Source: Acetobacterium malicum subsp. dehalogenans DSM 11527
GTDB taxonomy: Bacteria > Bacillota > Clostridia > Eubacteriales > Eubacteriaceae
Direction of reading: 5' to 3'
Length of the DNA: 64,000 nt
Assembly: GCF_000472665.1 (NCBI RefSeq)
Contig: NZ_AXAC01000005.1
Coordinates: 1 to 64,000 of the forward strand
How positions within the stretch are numbered: the stretch's first letter is position 1; each line of letters starts with the position of its first letter. The notes under the pieces were generated by a model. It made no database searches, was not told the origin of the DNA, and saw nothing but the letters and a program-made list of their open reading frames with translations. Made by a program: the position numbers and the translations under genes. Shown here piece after piece: positions 1 to 9,406 of this stretch.

Positions 1-1122
1 TATCATTGGAAAGACAAGCTGCTCGGTAAGGAGAATAAAATAACGATGTCAAAGAAATCGGTAAACTCCAAGAGCAACAAAGTCGCAGATGTCAAAGTCT
101 CAGCAAAAGACTTGTTACAGGATAAAGCTTCTTTGGAAAAGCAAGTAAAAGATCTTGAAAAAGACATACGCCGATTAAAACTTGAAAAAGATATTCTACA
201 AGAAGCCGCAAAAGTAATAAAAAAAGATCAGGGCATTAATCTTTCATCGCTAACAAATCGCGAAAAGGCCATAATTATTAATGCCCTACGAGATAGATAC
301 ATTCTAAAGTATCTTCTTGACATCTTGAACATGGCCAAAAGTAGTTATTGTTATCAGATTAATTCAATGAACCATGACAAATACGAGGGTTTACGTTCAT
401 ATGTTAAAAATGTTTTTAATGAAGCAAAAGGTCGTTATGGTTATCGACGAATTCATTCGGTAATAAAAACATCGGGTATCATAGTTTCAGAAAAGGTTGT
501 TCGTAAAATAATGAAAGAAGAACAACTTATAGCAAATCCTGTTCAAAACAAAAAATATAATTCGTATAGAGGTGAAATAAGCCCTGAAGTTGCTAACGTT
601 ATTGAAAGGAACTTCCATACAGATAAACCAAACACTAAATGGCTTACAGATATAACCGAGTTTCGTATCCCGGCTGGAAAGATATATCTGTCCCCAATAA
701 TAGATTGTTTTGATGGACTACCTGTAAGCTGGACAATTGGAACCACACCAGATGCAAACCTTGTAAATACCATGCTTGACGAAGCCATATCTATTCTTGA
801 AACTAATGAAAAGCCAATAGTCCATTCTGATCGGGGTTGCCATTATCGATGGCCGGGATGGATAGAACGAATTGAAGGAAACGGACTAAAACGATCTATG
901 TCGAGGAAAGGTTGTTCCCCAGATAACTCTGCTTGTGAAGGTTTCTTCGGTCGTTTGAAAAATGAGATGTTTTATGGCTATTCATGGTCAGATGTTTCAA
1001 TCAATCAGTTCATTGAGGTGTTGGATAAATATATTATTTGGTATGCTGAAAAGCGGATAAAGATTTCGCTTGGTGGAATGAGTCCGTTAGATTATCGAAG
1101 GAGTCTGGGATTGATCGTTTAG
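1..1122 (+). CDS. IS3-family transposase (DDE integrase core), 5' end outside window
   Basis: The frame is open from base 1, so the ATG at 46 is probably internal and the gene starts before the window. The first ~70 residues after that ATG form a charged coiled coil (leucine-zipper region of IS3 OrfA-type proteins). An HTH_21-like segment follows (GRYGYRRIH), then the rve/DDE integrase core with the catalytic triad visible as D in WLTDITEF, D in HSDRGCHY and E in DNSACEGFFGRLK. The C-terminus (GMSPLDYR) is typical of IS3 OrfB. OrfA and OrfB appear to be one continuous frame here, which is unusual because most IS3 elements use a -1 frameshift. The core looks intact, so the element may be active. 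Confidence 0.9.
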   Translation, partial: YHWKDKLLGKENKITMSKKSVNSKSNKVADVKVSAKDLLQDKASLEKQVKDLEKDIRRLKLEKDILQEAAKVIKKDQGINLSSLTNREKAIIINALRDRYILKYLLDILNMAKSSYCYQINSMNHDKYEGLRSYVKNVFNEAKGRYGYRRIHSVIKTSGIIVSEKVVRKIMKEEQLIANPVQNKKYNSYRGEISPEVANVIERNFHTDKPNTKWLTDITEFRIPAGKIYLSPIIDCFDGLPVSWTIGTTPDANLVNTMLDEAISILETNEKPIVHSDRGCHYRWPGWIERIEGNGLKRSMSRKGCSPDNSACEGFFGRLKNEMFYGYSWSDVSINQFIEVLDKYIIWYAEKRIKISLGGMSPLDYRRSLGLIV

Positions 1123-1141
1123 GTCCAAAAAAACGTCCGCA
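1..1141 (+). mobile_element. Right part of an IS3-family insertion sequence
   Basis: The transposase ends at 1122. A short A-rich stretch ending in CA at 1140-1141 would fit the TG...CA ends of the IS3 family, but the left inverted repeat is outside the window, so the exact right end is a guess. Beyond it, about 30 bases separate the IS from the surface-protein gene fragment. Confidence 0.5.
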
Positions 1142-1170
1142 TCCCCTGTGGCTCTAAATCGTCGGAATAC

Positions 1171-2097
1171 TCATGCTTCAATACGGTTGTTGTTATTACC
1201 TGCAATACCTGCTGTAGCAAGTGCTGCTTGGTTTGAATCAACAAAAACGATTGGTGAAGCTGTTGTGTTTGAACCTGTCAGTGTGAATGTTGCTTGACCG
1301 TTAGCATTTGTTGTAACAGTGAAAGCACGTTCATTTGTAGCTGACTGGAATGGTGTTACAGCTGCAAGACCTGTTGTAGGATCTGCGACAACTGCAGTAG
1401 TACCATTAGCTCCAATGTTTTCAAGAAGTGTCACATTAACAACTGCACCCTGAAGAGCTACGCTGTTTGCTGGGTTAACCAGTTTTACTGTGTAAGTACG
1501 GGTTGTACCATTAACGGCAGCACCGGTTGCACTTTCAGTTACTGTTAAGATGTCTGATACTCCCCAGAATACATTAGCAGTTGCACGAGTAGTAGGTGCG
1601 CCTGTTGGGTAAACTGCTACTGCATCAGTTCCTGCAGCATATTGAGTGTAAGAGTATGTTGCGATACCAGCTGCATCAGTGTATGCTTCTGCGATCACAT
1701 CATTGTTTAAGCTACCAGCTGGAGCATCAACATTAAATGTTACTGCTACGCCTGCTGTTGCCTGGCCAATGTTTGCTTTTAATGTTACTTCAGAACCGAC
1801 TTTAGATTGAATAGAGTTTGATTCTAAAGCGATGGTTGTTGGGATAACTGCTGAAATACCGGTGAAGGTTAAGCCAGTGTCTACTCCCTGATAAACAAGT
1901 TTGTATTCTGTTCCACCAACTTGTGCGCTGGTTGTCAGAACAACTACTTTTTTGTTTGTTTGTTTAACAGCTGCGTTTGCAACAGTTAAACCTTCAATAG
2001 CAAATTCGCTTTTATCAACGCTTGCTAATTCTTCTTCAAATGTTACTTCTACTGTTGTAGCGTTAATAGCAAAAAAAGGAGATGGTTCAGGCTCCAT
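1171..2097 (-). pseudogene. Promoterless internal fragment of the surface-protein gene (possible silent cassette)
   Basis: An open frame of 308 codons that matches an internal part of the large surface protein at 14312-18151. The homologous DNA is 1175-2072 against 16458-17370, in the same orientation. Long blocks are identical (for example the last ~160 bases, encoding TVEVTFEEELASVDKSEF). The centre differs by substitutions and a 5-codon length difference (LLENIGANG versus LWENVNSVDN). There is no signal peptide, no ribosome binding site before the ATG at 2097 and no cell-wall domain. The first few codons before the homology and the stop just after it come from unrelated flanking DNA. The reading frame has stayed open, so it may serve as a donor for gene conversion rather than as an expressed gene. 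Confidence 0.75.
1175..2072 (-). repeat. Direct-repeat copy 1 of surface-protein gene segment
   Basis: 898 bases homologous to 16458-17370 (913 bases) and in the same orientation. Homology stops abruptly at both ends. Recombination between the two copies would remove or circularise about 15 kb containing the whole mobile block. Confidence 0.85.
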
Positions 2098-2518
2098 CTG
2101 ACCGCTCTGAAACCCACTGAAATCAATACTTTCGGAGATTTAAAAAACGCACAATAGATGTTCTAAATATAATTAATATAGGTGCTTTCCTGTGAATATA
2201 AAAAAAATAGAAAAACAATTAATAGAATTTCAATAGGTACGAATTCCATTTGCTTTTCTAAAAACTGAGTGTTTCCAATGGTTTCATGATTTTGAGGTGA
2301 TGTTGTTGACAATTCTGAGGATGTTGTCCAGATTTCCAACATCCCCAGCTTTTTTCTTCCAACAATCCCGACCGTCGTGTCTCTCCCGACAAATGGCTGT
2401 CGGCAGAGACGGGAGTGACGGCAATTAGAAAACATATTTCTTGGAGATACTGCATTTCTCAGCGATTGATGACACTCCGTCCGCATTTCCGATCACTCTA
2501 ATTTAAATCCTGCAAGGA
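2098..2518. other. Gene-free stretch with a family D inverted repeat
   Basis: No convincing coding sequence: short frames here lack ribosome binding sites and overlap a palindrome. It holds the first family D inverted repeat (2371-2422), downstream of the Rpn gene, and otherwise AT-rich sequence. Confidence 0.5.
2371..2422. repeat. Family D inverted repeat, copy 1
   Basis: Outer arms ACCGTC / GACGGC enclose an inner hairpin CCGACA-aatggc-TGTCGG. It resembles copies at 3716, 5812, 10899, 12336 and 13853. It lies behind the 3' end of the minus-strand Rpn gene. Confidence 0.6.
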
Positions 2519-3529
2519 TCAGAGGTCTAAAAACTTTTTGACATCTTCTAAATTTTCAAAGCCTTTAATTCCCTCAATTAACATCTCTAAATTCGTTGAA
2601 TCCAATTTAGTGATCGCTTCAGAATAATCAGCAGGCATGACGCCGAATTTTTGAGTCAATAATTTGATTGCCATTTTGATTAATGTTTTGATTTCACCTT
2701 CTTCAATACCTTTTTCAATACCTTCTTCGATTAAAACTTCCGCTAATGTCATGGTTACTTCACTTCCTTCCTTGTAGGTTACTGCCAATTGATTAATAAC
2801 AATAGTCAATTGCTCCTTTGTAAGCTTTGGACCAGATGTCAAAATATAGCGCATACAGGTTTCAAAATACTGAAGACCCGTTTTCTTTTCATCCAGCTCG
2901 GCTAAAGCACTAGCCGCTTTAAAAATCGTTTCCAGAAATTCCTCACCGCTTTTTTTGAAAATATCTCTGGCAACTGACAGTGCAATCATCAGTTCTGCCT
3001 TTCCCTTGATATCTTCATCCGAAAACTGGGATAAATCATAGAGCTGGTAGCGGTAGTTGGGGATCACTTGTTTGATTTCTTCTGGAAACGTATCAAAATC
3101 CAGAATCAGATCACTGAACATGGGGCTGATTTTCCATTTCGTTTCCCCATGGCAAACCACCATTGGGATAATCATCGGAATATGGGTATCAAGTTTCTTA
3201 TTTACGTTCCGGTTCCAGATGCGAACCATATACGTCAGCAACTGCAATGCCACCATTCTGTCAGGGTAACTCTTGTGTTCAAACAGAAAATAAAGATATC
3301 CGTCCCGCTGATTAATTTTTGTCCTGAACAACATATCTGAGAATAACTCACTGAGTTCTGCATCAACGTGGCTACCATTCTGAATTTCCAGTTCACTCAG
3401 ATCAACCATTTTTAAAATTGATTCTGGCAAGTAGTTCTCGATGAAATCTCTGGCCACTAACGGATTCGAGAACGTATCCTTGAAAAACTTGTCATGAGGA
3501 TTCTGTGCTTTTTTCTTAGTCTCTTTCAT
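2519..3529 (-). CDS. Rpn family recombination-promoting nuclease / PD-(D/E)XK transposase-like protein
   Basis: 336 residues. The N-terminus (HDKFFKDTFSNPLVARDFIENYLP) is the hallmark opening of the Rpn/YhgA (Transposase_31) family. The PD-(D/E)XK nuclease core is visible as SDMLFRTK followed by FLFEHKS (E-x-K). These proteins are known to cut DNA and to stimulate RecA-independent recombination. The C-terminal part is helical and rich in EEGIEKGIEEG-type repeats, common in the family. A good ribosome binding site (AAGGTGA) precedes the ATG. It sits at the left edge of the mobile block, where such genes often occur in many copies per genome. Its target is not evident. Confidence 0.88.
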   Translation of the reverse strand: MKETKKKAQNPHDKFFKDTFSNPLVARDFIENYLPESILKMVDLSELEIQNGSHVDAELSELFSDMLFRTKINQRDGYLYFLFEHKSYPDRMVALQLLTYMVRIWNRNVNKKLDTHIPMIIPMVVCHGETKWKISPMFSDLILDFDTFPEEIKQVIPNYRYQLYDLSQFSDEDIKGKAELMIALSVARDIFKKSGEEFLETIFKAASALAELDEKKTGLQYFETCMRYILTSGPKLTKEQLTIVINQLAVTYKEGSEVTMTLAEVLIEEGIEKGIEEGEIKTLIKMAIKLLTQKFGVMPADYSEAITKLDSTNLEMLIEGIKGFENLEDVKKFLDL

Positions 3530-3890
3530 TCGTTCACCTTCTTAGATATTGACATCATTATAACCGATTCCCCTTTAAAATGCTATTAAAATTGATCCCT
3601 TTGATAGGCATCACCCCCTTTCATTTCAAGTGATGGATAGGGCTTGGCTATGATAGTCATATTCATTTGGGTTTTGCTCGTTTTCAGCTATCCACCCATC
3701 TTTTTTCTTTTCTAATTGCCGTCACTCCCGTCATTGCTGACCATTTTTCTTGAGATTGTCAGGAGTGACACCATTGTCGACAAATAGGGAAGAAGTTTGG
3801 GGAATGACTTGAGATGATTTCCGGGAGCACTCCCCCATTGACTTCGTCCCATCCATTTCTTCTGATCCCTCTCCAGATTGATTCTTTAAG
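3530..3890. other. Gene-free stretch with family D repeat
   Basis: Between the unknown protein at 3891 and the Rpn gene. It contains the family D inverted repeat at 3716-3773; frames here are short and lack translation signals. Confidence 0.45.
3716..3773. repeat. Family D inverted repeat, copy 2
   Basis: GTCACTCC (3721-3728) pairs with GGAGTGAC (3762-3769). A GCC precedes the left arm, as in the other copies. It is located just after the stop of the minus-strand gene at 3891-4697. Confidence 0.55.
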
Positions 3891-4697
3891 CTATTTCTTC
3901 TGCAGCAGCTTGTCCACCTCCCGCTGATAACCATAGCGTCTGAAGAATTCAATCAAAGCGACATCAACCACATCCCGTTGTTTGAGATTTTTGCTTTCGC
4001 AGTATTCCTTGAGCAGACGAATCAACATATCCGACATATAGATACTTTGCGTATTGAATTTTCCCGGAAGGGTATACCGTGGAATCATGCCATCAGATTG
4101 GGGCATCAGTAGGGTGATCAATCGGTCTTTGTTCTGAAGCAGTATGTCAAGTAGAGGCAGATAGGCTTCCAGTTCCATTAATGAATCGTCATTGAGTGTT
4201 CCTGTTTTTGATTGCTGTTTGACCATTGGCTGAAAAGTTTTGTTCTCCAAATCAACCGTTTCTGCTACTGAATCAACAGAGGCATCCCCAAACATCACAC
4301 CATAATTATTCTTGTTAGAATCCCAGAAGAGTTGCTTACTTTCCATATACTCGGCCAACTCCCGGTGATCATTGAATCCGAATTCTCTGGCAATGGATCT
4401 TGGCTCACTATCCGTACCCATTTCCTCAAATCGCCGGATGATCATATCGGCTTTGACAGGGGTATTGCTGTTTAGTTCTTCCAGAATCGTGTCAGCTTTG
4501 TTAGTAGCTGGAATGTAGGTATTGTTTGATCCATCCCACACGAAGCCTTTTCTTCGCATATAAATGTCCAAAGACTTCCAGCCTCCCAGCCCAAAGCCTT
4601 CAGCTAATACTTCCCGTGTTTTTCCTTCCATCAGACCGGCCAATGTCGTATTGACTCGCTCATCATAGGTCACTGTTTGTGGTTCCTGATTTTTCAT
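3891..4697 (-). CDS. Unknown protein with internal repeat and ribbon-helix-helix-like C-terminus
   Basis: 268 residues, family not recognised. Two N-terminal segments (about 35-62 and 100-130) share a pattern: a Gly-Phe/Trp start, YM..K, then WD...N.Y (YMRRKGFVWDGSNNTY and YMESKQLFWDSNKNNY), so it is an internally duplicated small domain. The last 55 residues (QSIYMSDMLIRLLKEYC...VVDVALIEFFRRYG) look like a ribbon-helix-helix DNA-binding or dimerisation unit of the CopG/Arc kind. A plasmid- or element-encoded DNA-binding role is inferred. It follows the tyrosine recombinase at 4722-5582 by 24 bases, so the two are probably cotranscribed. The ribosome binding site is AAAGGAAAGGA. Confidence 0.65.
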   Translation of the reverse strand: MKNQEPQTVTYDERVNTTLAGLMEGKTREVLAEGFGLGGWKSLDIYMRRKGFVWDGSNNTYIPATNKADTILEELNSNTPVKADMIIRRFEEMGTDSEPRSIAREFGFNDHRELAEYMESKQLFWDSNKNNYGVMFGDASVDSVAETVDLENKTFQPMVKQQSKTGTLNDDSLMELEAYLPLLDILLQNKDRLITLLMPQSDGMIPRYTLPGKFNTQSIYMSDMLIRLLKEYCESKNLKQRDVVDVALIEFFRRYGYQREVDKLLQKK

Positions 4698-4721
4698 CTT
4701 TAATTCCTTTCCTTTTTAAGC

Positions 4722-5582
4722 TTAGATTAAATTGACGGCAGCCTGCAATTGTCCCAGATCCTGATGAATGTAACGACTGGTGACACGCAGATCACTGTGG
4801 CCAAGCAATGACTGAACCGCTGGCAATGAAGCATTGTTTCGCACCAGGGTAGAGGCAAAGCTGTGTCTTAAAATATGGGCAGTGACGTGTTTTGTCCAAT
4901 TGAGTCGGGTGGTGGCTTCGTTTAGCTCATGATTGATGGTCTGCCTCGAGAGCTTCCCGGTTTTGGTCGTGGCAAAGAATTGATTGGATTTGACCAAAGA
5001 ACGCTGCTCTTTCAGGTACTTTGTCAATACTGCCAGCAATTTAGAATTGATGGGAACGGTGCGATCTTTGTTGCCTTTGCCCTGATGGACTTTGATCATC
5101 TGGGTTTTAAGATCCACATCATCCAGGGTTAGATTGCACAGTTCACTGACTCGCAGTCCGGTATTGGCCATGGTGATGGCCGCCACTTTCACTAATGGAT
5201 GATCGATGGCGTCAATGAGTATTTCCACTTCATCTGGCAGCAGATAGGTGCGTTCCTTTTTTTGTGTCTGAATGGGTTCCAGTTTCAAGCTAAGATTCTT
5301 TTCCACCAGATCCCGTTTGATCAGATAACTAAAGAATGACCGGAAGATGTAGAGGGCTCGGTTTCGACTCACCGGCTGATCACCCTGTTGTTTGCGGTAA
5401 TCCAGATAGCCTTCCATATGATCCACGGTGATTTCATCGAGGTACACCTGACCATTTAATTCTTTTTCCAGGTAGCGTAAAAAATCGGTCAGCACAATGG
5501 AATAGCCTCGTGATGTTTCTTTTGATCGTTCTTTGGATTGCAGATAGTGATTAAATTCTTCGGTAGCTTTTTTAAGTAGCAT
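4722..5582 (-). CDS. Tyrosine recombinase / integrase (XerC/D-like)
   Basis: 286 residues. The N-terminal SAM-like core-binding domain spans about 1-90 and the catalytic domain about 100-286. Catalytic residues visible: Arg in TGLRVSELCNL, His and Arg in HILRHSFAS, the LLGHSDL box and the Tyr nucleophile in VTSRYIHQDL. This is the full set R-K-H-R-H-Y for a working recombinase. It is unrelated in detail to the second integrase at 12439-13323. Preceded by AGGAGG. It probably acts on the ends of the mobile block or on an embedded cassette. Confidence 0.9.
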   Translation of the reverse strand: MLLKKATEEFNHYLQSKERSKETSRGYSIVLTDFLRYLEKELNGQVYLDEITVDHMEGYLDYRKQQGDQPVSRNRALYIFRSFFSYLIKRDLVEKNLSLKLEPIQTQKKERTYLLPDEVEILIDAIDHPLVKVAAITMANTGLRVSELCNLTLDDVDLKTQMIKVHQGKGNKDRTVPINSKLLAVLTKYLKEQRSLVKSNQFFATTKTGKLSRQTINHELNEATTRLNWTKHVTAHILRHSFASTLVRNNASLPAVQSLLGHSDLRVTSRYIHQDLGQLQAAVNLI

Positions 5583-5891
5583 CTAGTTTTCCTCCTAATT
5601 TTTGTTTGCTTGCTTTTCTATTACAATAATAATATATATCTGGAATGGGCATTCAGTTCGTCTGATTGTGATGATTATTTTCTGTATTTGGTCAATTATA
5701 TTCCTATTAATATAGGGGGAATATTTTCCAGCGATTTTTGCTGCTATTTTTGGGTGAGATGATCACTTCTTTGTCTACATGTCCATTCCCATCTTTTTTT
5801 GCCCCGTATTTGCCGTCAGTGCTGTCCATCCCGACATTTTTCTGACAGGACTGACTCGACTGACGGCATTCTAGGGACAATTTTTTTGAGA
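5583..5891. other. Gene-free stretch with family D repeat
   Basis: Separates the primase-helicase gene from the integrase. It holds the integrase promoter region (AT-rich, 5600-5720; no clear -35/-10 pair seen) and the family D repeat at 5812-5867. Confidence 0.45.
5812..5867. repeat. Family D inverted repeat, copy 3
   Basis: A perfect 9-base outer stem, GCCGTCAGT (5812-5820) with ACTGACGGC (5859-5867). It lies directly behind the stop codon of the minus-strand primase-helicase gene. Confidence 0.7.
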
Positions 5892-8477
5892 TTAGCCGAT
5901 TTCGCCGAGGAGTTCATTGATATCTATTTCCTCTGTAGGCTTGTCGTATTCCAACAAAGCCCTTGAACCTAAACGCTTCGGATTGATTGCTGATGTTTTA
6001 GGACGGGTTTCGACGATCTCCATTGCCCGATTATTCTCAATGGTGATTTTTTTGTAGTCACCACCATGTCGAATATCATAATTGATCCCGACTTCTTCAA
6101 GGTTACTTTTCACTTCTTTCAGCCGTTTGCTGAGTGAGCTGGCATCAGCTGGCCAGATTTTCTGACGAATGTTAATGTGTTCGTCCGCTGCAACCTGCTC
6201 AAGCTCTTTAAGCAGGCCTGAAACACTGCTTGTCCAGCTTGTCTGGTAGCGCATCATCGCGATGATGGCTGAAGCAGTGGGATTGGAGGAAAGGGCTTCT
6301 TCGTTGGCTTTGCCCTGATTATCCAGATATGCCTTTAAAAAAACGTCTCCAGTGACACCCAAAACTTCGGCAATGGCATAGCCCCAGTAGGTGAAGTCTA
6401 CCATTCGTCCCACTTCATCCAGTTTTTCAGTCCCATGAAGTGGAATTGCTGCAGCAAGAGCATTAAATATAGCACCCAGAATCCGGGGCAGATCTTCTTC
6501 AAACTTCTGCCAGATTTCTTCTTCTGTCAAACGATCTTTTTTCTTGATTCGCTCGAGTTCCAGGGTAATGGAACGATCCAGCAAATCTGACTTGGTAGCG
6601 ACGATGTTGACACCATTTAGCTGTATGCATTTTTTAAATTCATGAATGGTTTCATCTGAATCGGTATAACGGGTACGCTTGGAAAAGGCACCACCGGTTG
6701 CAGCCATGCATAGCATGTTACTTTTCTCTGCTGACAAGGTTTCAAGATTGTCAAAGGATGGCATGTAGTGATTATTCAGCACAATCGCCAGATCTTCTTT
6801 GGAAGTCGGCATTGACAAAAGATCCATCATCGCTGGATCAACGATTCTTTTGACCATTTGCATCGTTGTTGACTTACTGGCTCCTTTTTCCCCGAAGAAT
6901 ACCAGAATCGTATGTGGAATGCTTTGAATAAAGCAGGTCACCAGATTGACAACAAAAAGAATCAAATCAGCTTCATCCTTAATGCGAATATGTTTCTTGA
7001 TCAGGGGCAGTAATTCTTCAGGATTTGCATTAAAATCCGGCAGAACCTGTGCTTTCATGTTCTTGCTGCGGACAAAATACACGGGTGCTTCTTGAACTAT
7101 GGCACAGCCAGCTGCTGAAATTTTAACCATACGATGCTCAGCATCAGCCAGATCGTAGTAGATTTCCTTGGCTGCTGTCATCGCAACCCGTTTGTCAATA
7201 GCCTGTTCAACCCCTTCAAACAGAGCCTTCATTTCTACAATATCAAGGGTTTCGTTCATTCCATCCTTACCCGGTGCCGAATGTTTCTTCAGATAGTAGC
7301 GTTTTAAGAGGAATTGTCTGAATTTCTTGCTTCGAACCATCATGATTTCGGAATGACCATCAACCGGAACCTTGGCATAGGCTATTTCATCTTTATCATG
7401 AAAAAACTGACAGTCCACAACCAATTCCAAGATCACACTGGACTGCTTTTCACGTTTTTCTTTTTCATTTTTAATACCCAATTTTTCTTTTAGCGTTGAC
7501 CAGTCTTCATGAGAACAGCTATCATGATGGCACCCGGCAGCTACTGCACCATTGTCAAACTGAATGATATGGGCCGAATTGTTAGTATGCTCTGAGTTCC
7601 AGGGACAGGTACCTAGAACATAGATGGTATGCTTGCCACCTAGTTTTTTCTCAAAAGCCAGATTTAAATTGTGCTTTTCGATCAGTTCCGGAATATTCCA
7701 TTTGCTACCATTTGCTTTTGGAATATTTTGACACACTTCGGGCAAAGTATCTGCCACTGCTTTGATCTGTTCGATTGTTGCTGGCTGAATCTGCTCTGGC
7801 ACATGCAAAAGTTCCGAACGCCGATGCGGACGTTCTTCGGTATTTTCGCCCTTACAAGCCATGGTGCCATAGAGTTTGGTGATTCTGGCCGGATTGTAGG
7901 TGGTGCGATCGACTTCGGCAGTGTTAGTCGAAAATCTGAAGTGCAGAGCTTCCAGAAATTTCTTTATTATTGCTACATTTTCCGGAGTATTCTCAACATC
8001 CACCTTAAGAATCAGATGATAGCCATTACCCGAATCGGCAACAATTGCTTCTGGTATTCCGATTTTTTCCAGATATGCTTCAATCTCAGTCGCAAGTTTT
8101 AGCGCTTCTTCTTTTTCCTGGTTAGTAGCAGACACCCCCGTCGGACGGCTGGGATCCACATCGATAAGAATATATTGAATCTCTGCAATCTCGTTATCGG
8201 TAGTTGTCTGTTTGGCGTGAGCAGTCAACGTGTTTGGACTGCGATCGATCAATTCCGGCTTTACCGGATTCAACGTCATGAAAATATTGTGTTTACCATC
8301 GTAGAGGGTCGCTTTTGTGACCATCTGTTCCAGATCGTCGAAGTAGCCGGATACAACACCTTCTTTCGTATTCAGAATTCTGATCTCATTCAGATCTTCT
8401 TTTCGTTTGAATTTCTCCAGCGCACTGATAATCTTGGCCGAACTTAAACCTTCTAAGTTATTATTTATTGTTGGCAT
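5892..8477 (-). CDS. Primase-helicase replication protein of a mobile element
   Basis: 861 residues. The N-terminal third resembles an archaeo-eukaryotic-type primase: an acidic pair in ILIDVDPSRPTG, then VADSGNGYHLIL and DRTTYNPARITKLYGT, the three motifs seen in bifunctional primase/polymerase proteins. A Cys/His cluster follows (CPWNSEHTNN...CHHDSCSHEDW). The C-terminal half is a superfamily 3-like helicase with a Walker A variant GEKGASKST and a Walker B-like PSFDNLE, then a sensor segment with N in QLNGVNIVATK. Such fusions replicate plasmids, phages and integrative elements, and no other replication initiator is visible in the block. The ribosome binding site is AAGGAG. Single gene, with the 168-residue protein upstream. 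Confidence 0.8.
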   Translation of the reverse strand: MPTINNNLEGLSSAKIISALEKFKRKEDLNEIRILNTKEGVVSGYFDDLEQMVTKATLYDGKHNIFMTLNPVKPELIDRSPNTLTAHAKQTTTDNEIAEIQYILIDVDPSRPTGVSATNQEKEEALKLATEIEAYLEKIGIPEAIVADSGNGYHLILKVDVENTPENVAIIKKFLEALHFRFSTNTAEVDRTTYNPARITKLYGTMACKGENTEERPHRRSELLHVPEQIQPATIEQIKAVADTLPEVCQNIPKANGSKWNIPELIEKHNLNLAFEKKLGGKHTIYVLGTCPWNSEHTNNSAHIIQFDNGAVAAGCHHDSCSHEDWSTLKEKLGIKNEKEKREKQSSVILELVVDCQFFHDKDEIAYAKVPVDGHSEIMMVRSKKFRQFLLKRYYLKKHSAPGKDGMNETLDIVEMKALFEGVEQAIDKRVAMTAAKEIYYDLADAEHRMVKISAAGCAIVQEAPVYFVRSKNMKAQVLPDFNANPEELLPLIKKHIRIKDEADLILFVVNLVTCFIQSIPHTILVFFGEKGASKSTTMQMVKRIVDPAMMDLLSMPTSKEDLAIVLNNHYMPSFDNLETLSAEKSNMLCMAATGGAFSKRTRYTDSDETIHEFKKCIQLNGVNIVATKSDLLDRSITLELERIKKKDRLTEEEIWQKFEEDLPRILGAIFNALAAAIPLHGTEKLDEVGRMVDFTYWGYAIAEVLGVTGDVFLKAYLDNQGKANEEALSSNPTASAIIAMMRYQTSWTSSVSGLLKELEQVAADEHINIRQKIWPADASSLSKRLKEVKSNLEEVGINYDIRHGGDYKKITIENNRAMEIVETRPKTSAINPKRLGSRALLEYDKPTEEIDINELLGEIG

Positions 8478-8575
8478 TTTAATTCTCCTTCTTATTCTAA
8501 AAATCTTTTAATATTCCCGATGGACTGTTTTTTAAACTGATCCATCGGGTGTGAGTACTAGTTGTTTCGGTTCGC

Positions 8576-9082
8576 TTAATTTATGTCCAAGTGCTCTTCA
8601 ATGTCGAATTGTTGTTTTGACTGGAGCATATCTGGCAATGACCGCTCTGGTTGTTGAATCGACTGTTCAGAGTGCTGTTTTACGTCTCTTCGCTTCATGC
8701 TCACAATATTCGAATACGTCACATTTTCTTTTATCACATTTTCAATGATGACCTGGACTGACAAGCCTACCAGTGTGTCCAGTTCGAGGGTTTCACCTGG
8801 AGCGGGAAGTAGTTCTAGTTTTTCTAGAAACTTGACCATCCTACCCTTATTACTCCAGGTATAATTGACGGAATAATAAAGTTCAACGCAGTCTCCGTTG
8901 TTGTCAATTACTTCCGTTCGTACATTCAATACGATCTGTTTACCATCTTCAGAAAACGCTGACTCCCGTTCCAAAAGCTCTGCTTGCGTTATTTTGCCAA
9001 AATACGATCCGTCACTCACATTTTTTTGTCTCTCAATCGGCCGCACCAATGCCCGCTGGTTCAATATATCCTGTAATTTCAT
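8576..9082 (-). CDS. Unknown mobile-element protein upstream of the primase
   Basis: 168 residues from the ATG at 9082, chosen because GGAGG lies six bases upstream; an in-frame ATG at 9121 has no such site. The fold looks all-beta in the middle (NGDCVELYYSVNYTWSNKGR) with a polar, Gln-rich tail. Position just before a primase, and this composition, recall phage proteins that bind single-stranded DNA, but no family could be recognised. It probably shares a transcript with the primase gene about 100 bases downstream. Confidence 0.6.
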   Translation of the reverse strand: MKLQDILNQRALVRPIERQKNVSDGSYFGKITQAELLERESAFSEDGKQIVLNVRTEVIDNNGDCVELYYSVNYTWSNKGRMVKFLEKLELLPAPGETLELDTLVGLSVQVIIENVIKENVTYSNIVSMKRRDVKQHSEQSIQQPERSLPDMLQSKQQFDIEEHLDIN

Positions 9083-9406
9083 TACATACCTCCAAAAATA
9101 ATATTTTGATTTCCTACTCAATTATTTATAACAAGTAATCTACGTAGGTCATCGACTTGTTAATTATAGCAACCAGAAAAAATTTATATCCACGCATTTA
9201 ATTTCTTTCGTTTCAATTTTCGCTTGTGTGTTAATTTAAAAACTAGATATTAGAGGGGTTTCTTGATTTCTCTCAATCGAATATTGCTACTTTTAACGTC
9301 ATTTCATCGACAAAAATTAAAAAAGAAATCTCAAAATTATTCTGAGATTTCTCTAAAAAATGGCATTTATTTAGGAATTATTATTTGCTTGATATTATCA
9401 AACTAT
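9083..9406. other. Gene-free AT-rich stretch
   Basis: About 320 bases between two minus-strand genes. ACAAGT near 9131 and ACTTGT near 9156 form a loose dyad upstream of the gene at 8576. TATAAT on the minus strand lies close by but lacks a convincing -35. Confidence 0.3.

Noticed and set aside
2163-2486. Open frame of 107 codons on the minus strand near the Rpn gene
   Set aside because: Composition is unlike a protein, it overlaps a family D inverted repeat, and no translation signal precedes it.
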